Of a stretch of 11,952 nt of DNA, positions 1 through 5,816 are shown in pieces; position 1 is the stretch's first letter, and every line of letters begins with the position of its first letter. The notes under the pieces were generated by a model. The model saw only the letters and a program-made list of their open reading frames with translations. It searched no databases and was not told the origin of the DNA. This DNA is from Candidatus Babeliales bacterium. Lineage in GTDB: Bacteria > Babelota > Babeliae > Babelales > JABDEC01. The position numbers and the translations under genes were made by a program. Location of the stretch: positions 1 to 11,952 of the forward strand of contig JARLHJ010000037.1 of the NCBI GenBank assembly GCA_031292305.1, in the 5' to 3' direction.

Positions 1-23
1 TAATGTAGCTAAAAGTATAATAA

Positions 24-854
24 TCATAATAAGAAACTCATTTTACTGTTTTTAGGATAAACTTCACTGATACTATTTTTTCTCAATTTTCTCTCTTTAA
101 GGGTAATTTTGCCCCATTTTTTTTCAAAGAGATCCATATCTTCTTTATAATGTTTTTTTTCAGAAAAAGGATTTTTCCATTGTGAGGTTATGCAAACAAC
201 TTTGCAATCATTATTTACAATGGTTTTATATTTGGCTTTTAAGAAAATTTTGTTAGTTAAATCGTTGTCTGCTCTAAAGAATTTAAAATTTGAATCTAAT
301 CCACCCGCTTTAATATATGCTTGTCGTTTCATTATTCCGAAATTAAGACTAATAACTCCTATGTCATTTAATACGATTCCAAATTTTGCATATCTATTTA
401 ATTGAAAATTAAAGATTGCAACTCCTGAATCCGGGCTAGACTTTAGTCTATAAACGGCTTTTACAAATATATTAGGTTTAAAAAGTAAAATATCATCACT
501 CCAATAGGTTACGAACTCGGAACTTCCTTGTCTAATTAAGAAATCATAAATTACAGCCCATTTTCCAGGATTTTTTCTAATAATTTCTACGTTAGCATCT
601 TTCCAAATTTTTATTGATTTAAAATGCCAAGTGTTTTTTAACAGAAAGTCAGAAACTTGCGTATGTTCATTTCCATCCATTATATATAAACATAAATCAG
701 ATGCATTATAAGTATTATTTAAATTCTCTATTACCAGTTTGAAATTATCCATTCTATTTTTGGTTCCAAGAGCTATGTCAATTTGACCATTGCCTTGTAC
801 AAACGAAAATATAAATAAATTGATAAAAAGAATGGGGGATAATATTTTAATCAT
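24..854 (-). CDS. Signal-peptide-bearing GT-A (family 2-like) glycosyltransferase
   Basis: 276 residues. Residues 1-20 form a hydrophobic Sec-type signal peptide or membrane anchor (Lys3, then a run rich in Ile/Leu/Phe ending near Gly21). The rest looks like a GT-A nucleotide-sugar transferase. Residues 25-45 resemble the first strand and helix (IDIALGTKNRMDNF), the sugar-nucleotide entry segment of family 2 enzymes. W118-S-D120-D121 sits where the metal-binding DxD motif is expected. Residues 178-200 contain the acceptor-side signature (RQAYIKAGGLDSNF, then ADNDL). A KKWG element at 245-248 is also common near the end of such enzymes. Cytoplasmic glycosyltransferases normally lack a signal peptide, so export or membrane anchoring is the odd feature. 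No clear Shine-Dalgarno sequence precedes the ATG. Sugar donor and acceptor cannot be told from the sequence. Fold assignment is fairly confident; substrate is unknown. Confidence 0.72.
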   Translation of the reverse strand: MIKILSPILFINLFIFSFVQGNGQIDIALGTKNRMDNFKLVIENLNNTYNASDLCLYIMDGNEHTQVSDFLLKNTWHFKSIKIWKDANVEIIRKNPGKWAVIYDFLIRQGSSEFVTYWSDDILLFKPNIFVKAVYRLKSSPDSGVAIFNFQLNRYAKFGIVLNDIGVISLNFGIMKRQAYIKAGGLDSNFKFFRADNDLTNKIFLKAKYKTIVNNDCKVVCITSQWKNPFSEKKHYKEDMDLFEKKWGKITLKERKLRKNSISEVYPKNSKMSFLL

Positions 855-900
855 AATTATTTTTTTAATATTAAGGGTTAATAGTTGTATTTTTATTCAT

Positions 901-928
901 ATAATATGATTAGTGAGAAATAAGTAAA
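901..928 (-). promoter_or_regulatory. Possible sigma-70 type promoter for the glycosyltransferase gene
   Basis: On the minus strand, TTTACT (923-928) and TATTAT (901-906) are separated by 16 bp. Transcription would start near 894, about 40 nt before the ATG at 854 and just after the trxA terminator. The sequence is AT-rich, so chance matches are likely. Confidence 0.33.
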
Positions 929-932
929 GTTA

Positions 933-980
933 AAATAAAAAAAGAGCTAAGACGATTATGTCTTAGCTCTTTTTTTATTT
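933..980 (-). terminator. Rho-independent terminator of trxA
   Basis: Positions 933-953 and 960-980 are a perfect 21-bp inverted repeat around a 6-nt loop. The core GAGCTAAGAC/GTCTTAGCTC is flanked by seven A on one side and seven T on the other, so it has U-tracts in both directions. It lies 9 nt after the trxA stop and should end trxA transcription before the glycosyltransferase gene. Confidence 0.9.
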
Positions 981-989
981 ATAAATATT

Positions 990-1310
990 TTATTTTAAAA
1001 ATTCTTCAATTTTTTTCTTAAAATCATCTTTAGCAATATAGCCAGTTTCTTTAGAGATAACTTTTCCATTTTTTATAAATAAGAAAGTAGGAACAGAGGT
1101 TACTCCAAATTTAATAGCTAAATCACGGGCATGATCAACATTAAGTTTTGTAAATTTACATTTACCAGAAAATTCTTTTTCTAGCTGAGAAAGTGGCAAT
1201 TCCATTTGTTGGCATGGTCCACACCAGCTTGCATAAATGTCTAAAATCACTGGTAATTCAGATTGCTCAATTTCACTTGCATAGTTTTTATCTGTTATAT
1301 CTATCGCCAT
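990..1310 (-). CDS. trxA: Thioredoxin
   Basis: 106 residues, normal size for a single-domain thioredoxin. The redox site is W29-C30-G-P-C33, preceded by the typical strand VILDIYAS. The cis-proline that closes the active site is P74 in TSVPTF, followed by the usual FIKNGKV hairpin and a C-terminal amphipathic helix. There is no signal peptide, so it is cytoplasmic and would keep protein disulfides reduced, recycled by thioredoxin reductase (not in this window). AAAGGA 7-8 nt before the ATG supports this start. It diverges from the BI-1 family gene across a 105-bp spacer and ends at a strong terminator, so it is probably a single-gene transcript. Confidence 0.97.
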   Translation of the reverse strand: MAIDITDKNYASEIEQSELPVILDIYASWCGPCQQMELPLSQLEKEFSGKCKFTKLNVDHARDLAIKFGVTSVPTFLFIKNGKVISKETGYIAKDDFKKKIEEFLK

Positions 1311-1347
1311 ATTTTAATCCTTTAATTTTTTCAGAGCTATTGTTTTT

Positions 1348-1390
1348 ATTATAAAAAAATTGGTAAATATTAAAAGGGATGTTTTATAAT
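1348..1390. promoter_or_regulatory. Divergent promoter region of trxA and the BI-1 family gene
   Basis: The 105-bp spacer holds a TATAAT on the plus strand (1385-1390), preceded after 19 bp by a weak TTGGTA (1360-1365), 25 nt before the BI-1 ATG. A TATAAT on the minus strand (1348-1353) lies 37 nt before the trxA ATG. The -35 elements are poor; the -10 boxes are the only good matches. Confidence 0.42.
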
Positions 1391-1415
1391 AAAATATTAT
1401 TTTAAGGATAACAAG

Positions 1416-2108
1416 ATGTTTGAAAAAGAAACCTTAGTCAACAGAACTAACTCTAGTTTTTTAAGTAAAGTTTACGGTTGGATGACAGTAGGGCTAGCGC
1501 TTACGGCATCTGTGGCTTATTATATTTCTTCGCAGCCTAAAATTGTAGCAGCAATTTTTAATAATTTTGCTGTAATTTTAGTTTTGTTTTTTGTTCAAAT
1601 TGCTTTAGTAGCAGCTTTATCTTTTTACATTTCTAAAATGTCATTTTCTTTAGCAGCACTTACTTTTATAGGTTATTCAATTCTTTCTGGTGTTACATTA
1701 TCAAGTATCTTTTTAGTTTATACTCAATCTTCTATTGCAGTAACATTTTTTGTAGCTGCTGGAATGTTTGCAGCAATGGCATTGTATGGTTATCTTACAA
1801 AAAGTGATCTATCAAGCATGGGAAGTTTTTTGTTTATGGCTGTTATAGGCTTAGCAATAGCATTATTAATTAATATGTTCTTAAAAAGCGAAATGTTTGA
1901 TTATATTATTTCAGGCATTGGTGTAATTATATTTTCTTTGTTAACTGCTTATGACATGCAACAAATTAAATTAATTGGTTCTCAAATGTCTTTAGCTGGG
2001 GAAGATCAGTCCAAAATTAGTATAATTTGCGCATTAAAGCTTTATTTAGACTTTATTAACTTATTTCTTTATTTATTACGTTTTATGGGAAAAAAGAATA
2101 ACGATTAA
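1416..2108 (+). CDS. Bax inhibitor-1 (BI-1/YccA/TMBIM) family membrane protein
   Basis: 230 residues, about seven hydrophobic segments, usual size for bacterial BI-1 proteins. The N-terminus (residues 9-40, ending in FLSKVYGWMTVGLALTASV) and the strip GYSILSGVTLSSIF (86-99) are family signatures. TAYDMQQIK (177-185) and LYLDFINLFLYLLR (209-222) carry the two conserved aspartates, D180 and D212, that match the pH-sensing pair described in Bacillus YetJ, where they gate calcium leak. It probably acts in the inner membrane as a calcium or proton-sensitive channel, or in membrane protein quality control as for E. coli YccA, which binds FtsH. AAGGA 7 nt upstream supports the start. The stop overlaps the stop of the convergent small gene by 4 bp. 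Family confident; exact role not. Confidence 0.93.
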   Translation: MFEKETLVNRTNSSFLSKVYGWMTVGLALTASVAYYISSQPKIVAAIFNNFAVILVLFFVQIALVAALSFYISKMSFSLAALTFIGYSILSGVTLSSIFLVYTQSSIAVTFFVAAGMFAAMALYGYLTKSDLSSMGSFLFMAVIGLAIALLINMFLKSEMFDYIISGIGVIIFSLLTAYDMQQIKLIGSQMSLAGEDQSKISIICALKLYLDFINLFLYLLRFMGKKNND

Positions 2109-2371
2109 TAATTATCATCAAGTTTTGAGCCATATTCGTACATTAATAAATTATTATAACGTGGTTTATAATATGGGGTATTGTATTTACCGTAGGTATA
2201 AAAATAGTCAGGATTATTACTTTCTTGGTTACTATCTTGATTATTTTCAATATCGTTAAAGCCTACACCAAAATATGGACCTTCATCACTTGCAAACCCA
2301 AATGGAAAATATGGCTTGGCTACCTGGAATGATAAAACTGATATAAGAGCAATAATCTTAATAATATTCAT
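2105..2371 (-). CDS. Small Tyr/Asn-rich secreted protein, unknown function
   Basis: 88 residues. Residues 1-18 are a clear signal peptide (Lys5, hydrophobic stretch, likely cut after FQVA). The mature ~70 residues are low complexity: 12 tyrosines and 10 asparagines, with an acidic Asn/Gln/Ser stretch at 39-54 and a Tyr-dense end (56-80: YFYTYGKY, then PYYKPRY). No known domain is recognised. AAGGAGG, the strongest Shine-Dalgarno in the window, lies 6-7 nt before the ATG, so it is very likely translated, perhaps highly. It could be a surface or envelope peptide or a disordered effector. It is convergent with the BI-1 gene, overlapping by 4 bp. Confidence 0.8.
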   Translation of the reverse strand: MNIIKIIALISVLSFQVAKPYFPFGFASDEGPYFGVGFNDIENNQDSNQESNNPDYFYTYGKYNTPYYKPRYNNLLMYEYGSKLDDNY

Positions 2372-2537
2372 ATTTCCTCCTTACTTTATTAAGTCTATAT
2401 AAATCATGCTTCAGAAAGCAATATTTTTGCTTATAAAAGAATTAATACTTCAGCTATTGTTTTTTGGTGTAGATATTTATTATCATAATGTTAATACAGT
2501 CTGAAATGTAGTGACTAGGTTAAAAAGGGAGTTTATT

Positions 2538-2678
2538 ATGAAATGCACTAAGTGTGAATGTGGTTATGGACCATGTGGTTCATGTGGTTGTAATGAATGT
2601 GATAAATCTACTAATTGTTGTGTTTGTAAAGAAAACTCATGTAAATGCGATAAAAAGAAACTATTTATTTATAAATAA
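2538..2678 (+). CDS. Metallothionein-like Cys-rich small protein (46 aa)
   Basis: A 46-residue frame that is easy to miss because of its size. It has 12 cysteines (3, 6, 8, 13, 16, 18, 21, 27, 28, 30, 35, 37), more than one in four residues. The spacing is rich in C-x-C, C-x2-C and one C-C pair, and there is no histidine and one aromatic residue before the basic tail KKKLFIYK. This is typical of metallothioneins, which bind Zn, Cu or Cd in thiolate clusters; the absence of His and the CC pair look more like eukaryotic types than the His-containing cyanobacterial SmtA type. AAGGGAG lies 6 nt before the ATG and decides the start. There is no signal peptide, so it would buffer metal in the cytoplasm. 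The last 18 bp overlap the end of the opposing LysE-type gene. Alternatives: a small iron-sulfur or zinc-binding protein. Confidence 0.78.
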   Translation: MKCTKCECGYGPCGSCGCNECDKSTNCCVCKENSCKCDKKKLFIYK

Positions 2679-3299
2679 AATCGACAATAATATCATTACA
2701 GCAAATAAAATAATAGCTAATCCAGAAATAATATTCATCCATTTAAGATAACTAAAAGAAAATCTTTTTTTAAACATGACAACTAGAGAGCTAAGTATAA
2801 AAAACCACAAAAAAGAGCCTAAGAATATTCCAAAAACTAAAGATGCAGAATTAAAAGCAGTTTCTTGGTCAATATCAATATTAAGCCAAGATAATATTCC
2901 GGTAAATAAAAACAGTGTTAATGGATTGGTTAGTGTAATAAAAAAAGCTGAGCTATATGAATTAAATAAATTACTTATGTAATCAGTTTTTAATGGTTCA
3001 TTAATTGCAGGCGATTTAAATTCTTTAGTAAGTAAATTTTTTAATCCAATAATAAGCAGTAGTAATGCGCCCAAAATTCTAATTATTAGTTGTTGTTTTT
3101 CAATAAAATTATAAACAAAAGATAATCCAAAAGCAGCTACTGAGCCATATACCGCATCAGCACAAGCGACGCCTAATCCTGTAAATATTCCAGAAAGTTG
3201 TCCACGTAAAAATGTTCTTTGTATGCACAATATTCCTATTGGCCCAACGGGTACTGCTACTGAAAAACCAATTAAAACCCCTGCTAGAAATAGACTCAT
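2661..3299 (-). CDS. LysE/RhtB family amino-acid exporter-like membrane protein
   Basis: 212 residues with about six hydrophobic segments, as usual for LysE-type exporters. The family signature follows the start at once: LFLAGVLIGFSVAVPVGPIG, then LRGQLSGIFTGLGVACADAVYG. TLTNPLTLFLF in the middle is the second conserved strip. It should export amino acids or related small solutes across the inner membrane; the substrate is not readable. An in-frame ATG exists 30 nt upstream at 3329, but a TATAAT at 3333-3338 sits only 3 nt before it. An AAGG 5 nt before the ATG at 3299 and the family's normal N-terminus favour the shorter start. It ends inside the last 18 bp of the opposing Cys-rich gene. Confidence 0.88.
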   Translation of the reverse strand: MSLFLAGVLIGFSVAVPVGPIGILCIQRTFLRGQLSGIFTGLGVACADAVYGSVAAFGLSFVYNFIEKQQLIIRILGALLLLIIGLKNLLTKEFKSPAINEPLKTDYISNLFNSYSSAFFITLTNPLTLFLFTGILSWLNIDIDQETAFNSASLVFGIFLGSFLWFFILSSLVVMFKKRFSFSYLKWMNIISGLAIILFAVMILLSILFINK

Positions 3300-3332
3300 A
3301 TTTGCCTTTAAATTAATGATTTCACTCATTTA

Positions 3333-3360
3333 ATTATACTACAGGCATTAACTTGGTCTA
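3333..3360 (-). promoter_or_regulatory. Promoter of the LysE-type exporter gene
   Basis: On the minus strand, TAGACC (3355-3360), a 16-bp spacer and a perfect TATAAT (3333-3338) predict a start near 3326. That gives a leader of about 25 nt before the preferred ATG at 3299, with AAGG at the right distance. It lies in the 56-bp gap after the kinase-like array. Confidence 0.5.
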
Positions 3361-3385
3361 GAAAATAATTTCTAAATCTCAAATT

Positions 3386-4144
3386 TTAGGCATTATTGTC
3401 TTCAGTATCAATTATTAGATAATAATCTTCAAGTTCAATTATATTGTTTGCTTTACAGTCAAAATAATTTATATCTTCATCTAATATTTTTTTTGCCTTT
3501 TCAGAAAGATTAAATTCGTCTTCATTCATAGTTTTTTTATTTATGTATTCAGATACCACTATACAAATTGGAAGACTTTGGTAACAAACAGGAAGGCTTA
3601 AACTTTCACTTTTGAAAATATAAGGCATGTAAGCATATTTAATTGGCGCTCGAATAATGGACCTTCCATTTTTATTAATAAATTCAGCGTATTTTATTCT
3701 TTTTGCATTTATCATCTCACAACGCCCAAGATTCCAATGAGATGCAATTTTGAAAATCCAGTTAGGAAAGTTAACATGTCTAAAGATTCTGGTAGATAAC
3801 GATTTATTTCCTAGTTTAACTTCAGGTAAAAACTCGAATCCTTCTTCAATTAAACTTTCTTGTGACCAAAGGGGATTTTTATTATTGTATATTTTAGAAA
3901 GTCTTAACATCACGTCTTCATCATAAAATATTTTATCTAAATCTTTTTTTAGTTCGTAGGGTACTTCTTTTGTTTTTAAATATTCAAAAAGTTCTTGAGT
4001 TATGCCGTAATTTATTTCATCAAATTCAGAAGTTATTTTTTCACTCAATTTTTCTGAATCATTAGATATGCATTCTTCTGAGGCTTTGGAATTTAAAGGT
4101 AGAAGTATAGATAAAATTAAAAATATTTTTTTATAATTTAACAT
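3386..4144 (-). CDS. Secreted kinase-like protein, array copy 4 (DCKANN type)
   Basis: 252 residues, last gene of the tandem array. Residues 1-21 are a signal peptide (MLNYKK, hydrophobic run, likely cut at SKA-S). A helical domain with the family motif YLKTKEVP is at 55-62. Then follow elements in protein-kinase order: FKI with K132 (beta-3 lysine position), E143 in EMINAKRIKYAE (C-helix glutamate position), KYAYMPYIF (169-177), hinge-like LPICIVVSEY (191-200), D229-C-K231-A-N-N234 (the D-x-K-x-x-N catalytic loop pattern of Ser/Thr kinases) and D246-T-E (metal-binding Asp). The chain stops 4 residues after D-T-E, so activation segment and late C-lobe are missing. It shares with copy 1 a duplicated LPVCYQS/LPICIV segment absent from copies 2 and 3. 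GGAGAT 5 nt before the ATG supports the start. Fold and activity are inferred. Confidence 0.8.
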   Translation of the reverse strand: MLNYKKIFLILSILLPLNSKASEECISNDSEKLSEKITSEFDEINYGITQELFEYLKTKEVPYELKKDLDKIFYDEDVMLRLSKIYNNKNPLWSQESLIEEGFEFLPEVKLGNKSLSTRIFRHVNFPNWIFKIASHWNLGRCEMINAKRIKYAEFINKNGRSIIRAPIKYAYMPYIFKSESLSLPVCYQSLPICIVVSEYINKKTMNEDEFNLSEKAKKILDEDINYFDCKANNIIELEDYYLIIDTEDNNA

Positions 4145-4200
4145 ATTATCTCCAATTTTTATAATTTTGCTCTAAGTGGTAATTTTGGATATTCAAGTTT
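4121..4200 (-). repeat. 80-bp near-identical gene-junction repeat (unit 1)
   Basis: Positions 4121-4200 match 4891-4970 with two mismatches, offset 770 bp. Each unit covers the end of one kinase-like gene, the 14-bp spacer with its GGAGAT ribosome site, and the start of the next gene. The two units flank array copy 3 exactly, so recombination between them would delete or duplicate one gene. Confidence 0.85.
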
Positions 4201-4914
4201 TTCATAATGCGGTTCAGTATCAATTACCATACAAAACGTTAAAAAATGGTAAATATTTCCTGAATGTCTATCAGTCATATTCAATGAATGTAAAATATCA
4301 TAAGCTTCTCTAATATTAACTCGTTTTTTATCACTAAATAATAAACTTATGGGTTTTAATAGTGAATCTATTAAGTCGTCTTTTTTAACAAACTTTGCAA
4401 CAACTATGCAGATAGGAAGACTAATATATTCTGTTCTGTAAATATATGGCATGTAAGCATATTTTTTAGGGGCCCGTATTATATTTTCGCCTCTTTCATT
4501 AAGAAGTTCAGCAAACCTTATACGTCCCGCATTTTTTAACTCAGATCTAAATGTAGGTTGAGAAGGGAAATCTGAAATGCCACTTATTTTAAATATAAAT
4601 TCTGGTATAGATTTATGTCTAAATACTCTATTGCTACATTGAAAAAACTCAAATCCCTCAGCAACTAGTAATGTTCTACCATGTTGTGATTCTATATTAT
4701 TTTCTGAATGATTATATATAATTTCTAAGCCCTTTATAACTTTTTCAGAATAGAAGATTTTATCTAATTTCTCCTTTAATTCTTTAGGAACTTCTTTAGT
4801 TTTTAAGTATGCAAAAACTTCACCAGGTATAGAGGTGTGGCTTTCTGAAGGCATTAAATTTAAAGGTATAAGAAGAAAATATAAAATAATAAATATTTTT
4901 TTATAATTTAACAT
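4159..4914 (-). CDS. Secreted kinase-like protein, array copy 3 (DRHSGN type)
   Basis: 251 residues. Signal peptide at 1-23 (MLNYKK, hydrophobic run ending PSES). The family helix GEVFAYLKTKEVP is at 31-43. Kinase-like elements in order: FKI with K109, E125 in SELKNAGRIRFAE, KYAYMPYIY (151-159), hinge-like LPICIVVAKF (167-175), D215-R-H217-S-G-N220 and D232-T-E-P. The D-R-H-x-x-N loop recalls phosphoinositide-kinase and HipA-type loops more than classical Ser/Thr kinases. It has the longest hinge-to-loop stretch of the four (about 40 residues). It ends with EYPKLPLRAKL, shared with copy 2. It is 14 bp after copy 2 and 14 bp before copy 4, with GGAGAT before its ATG, so it is co-transcribed with them. 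Function is inferred from motif order only. Confidence 0.8.
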   Translation of the reverse strand: MLNYKKIFIILYFLLIPLNLMPSESHTSIPGEVFAYLKTKEVPKELKEKLDKIFYSEKVIKGLEIIYNHSENNIESQHGRTLLVAEGFEFFQCSNRVFRHKSIPEFIFKISGISDFPSQPTFRSELKNAGRIRFAELLNERGENIIRAPKKYAYMPYIYRTEYISLPICIVVAKFVKKDDLIDSLLKPISLLFSDKKRVNIREAYDILHSLNMTDRHSGNIYHFLTFCMVIDTEPHYEKLEYPKLPLRAKL

Positions 4915-4970
4915 ACTATCTCCAATTTTTATAATTTTGCTCTAAGTTGTAATTTTGGATATTCAAGTTT
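4891..4970 (-). repeat. 80-bp near-identical gene-junction repeat (unit 2)
   Basis: Second unit of the repeat at 4121-4200, two mismatches in 80 bp, at the junction of array copies 2 and 3. It is far better conserved than the flanking coding sequence, pointing to gene conversion or recent unequal crossing-over. Confidence 0.85.
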
Positions 4971-5639
4971 TTTACCATGTGGCTCAGTATCAATTAGCAC
5001 GCAATATGTTGGAAATTGAAAAACATTCGATGGGTGTAAATCACCATAGCCCATTGAAAGTAAAATCTTCCAACATTCTAATTCATTTACATTGGTAGCC
5101 TGGCACATAGGATTAATAAATTCTGCAACTACTATACAAATAGGAAGGCATATATATTCAGTTCTATAAACATAAGGCATATAAGCATATTTTTTAGGTG
5201 TTTTTATAAGTCCTTTACCTAAGTCGTTAAGCAGTTCAGCAAATCTTATGCGTTCTGCATTTTTTAATTCACTACGAAGATCTGCACCTAAATAGGGTAA
5301 ATCTGAAACACCACCAATTTTAAATACAAATTCCGGTATGGATTTATGCATAAATACTCTTTGTTGATCTTGGAAAAATTTAAAACCTTCGTTGGCTAAC
5401 ATTTTTAAGCCTTCTTGTGAAAGTTCTTTTGGATTATTATAAATTATTGATAAGCCTTCAATGACTTTTTCAGAATGGAAGATTTTATCCAATTTTTGCT
5501 TTAAGTCTTTAGGTACTTCTTTGGTTTTTAGATATGCAAAAACTTCACCAGGTATACTAGTTTTGCTTTCTGACCCAATTAAGTTTATGGATACAAGAAA
5601 AAAGACTAAAGCAAGGACAGGTTTATTGAAATTTAGCAT
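4929..5639 (-). CDS. Secreted kinase-like protein, array copy 2 (DLHPSN type)
   Basis: 236 residues, the shortest copy. Signal peptide at 1-23 (MLNFNKP, long hydrophobic run, ending GSES). N-terminal helix GEVFAYLKTKEVP at 31-43. Kinase-like order: FKI with K107, E124 in SELKNAERIRFAE, KYAYMPYVY (150-158), hinge-like LPICIVVAEF (166-174), then only one helix before G199-D200-L-H202-P-S-N205, almost identical to the G-D-L-H-x-x-N catalytic loop of APH-like kinases, and D217-T-E-P as the metal Asp. Only 17 residues follow, so there is no room for an activation segment or the usual C-lobe helices. AAGGAG 6 nt before the ATG supports the start. A good promoter precedes it, making it the first gene of a three-gene operon. 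This copy gives the strongest case for a kinase fold. Confidence 0.82.
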   Translation of the reverse strand: MLNFNKPVLALVFFLVSINLIGSESKTSIPGEVFAYLKTKEVPKDLKQKLDKIFHSEKVIEGLSIIYNNPKELSQEGLKMLANEGFKFFQDQQRVFMHKSIPEFVFKIGGVSDLPYLGADLRSELKNAERIRFAELLNDLGKGLIKTPKKYAYMPYVYRTEYICLPICIVVAEFINPMCQATNVNELECWKILLSMGYGDLHPSNVFQFPTYCVLIDTEPHGKKLEYPKLQLRAKL

Positions 5640-5718
5640 TTTTAACTCCTTTACTCTAATCCTTCTTGATTTTAGGTTTTTAACCTGTTAAGATACAGAT
5701 ATTACCTTATTTGAATAA

Positions 5719-5747
5719 ATAATAACTTATTTTAGCAATATTGTCAA
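5719..5747 (-). promoter_or_regulatory. Promoter of the kinase-like operon (copies 2-4)
   Basis: On the minus strand a perfect TTGACA (5742-5747), exactly 17 bp, and TATTAT (5719-5724, 5 of 6). The predicted start near 5712 gives a leader of about 70 nt before the copy 2 ATG at 5639. This is the best promoter match in the window and sits in the 177-bp gap between copies 1 and 2. Confidence 0.68.
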
Positions 5748-5816
5748 ATAGAAAATATTTACAGAAAGTGGGTTTTGAGGTTCATAAATGGATAATTTAG
5801 CTATTTTAGGGGCATC

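Noticed and set aside
190-405. Plus-strand frame of 71 codons
   Set aside because: Lies wholly opposite the glycosyltransferase gene and has no ribosome site or family motif.
2479-2489. ATTAT-C-ATAAT inverted repeat upstream of the metallothionein-like gene, considered as a Fur/Zur-type operator
   Set aside because: Half-sites are in the opposite arrangement to the usual GATAAT-N-ATTATC, and such A/T palindromes are common by chance here.
2554-2751. 65-codon plus-strand frame beginning MNVVMDHVVHVVV
   Set aside because: It is the +1 shadow of the Cys-rich gene at 2538-2678 and runs on into the antisense of the LysE gene; no ribosome site of its own.
3359-3374. TAGAAA-ATAA-TTTCTA as a terminator after the kinase-like array
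   Set aside because: Six weak A/T-rich pairs without a U-tract; not convincing.
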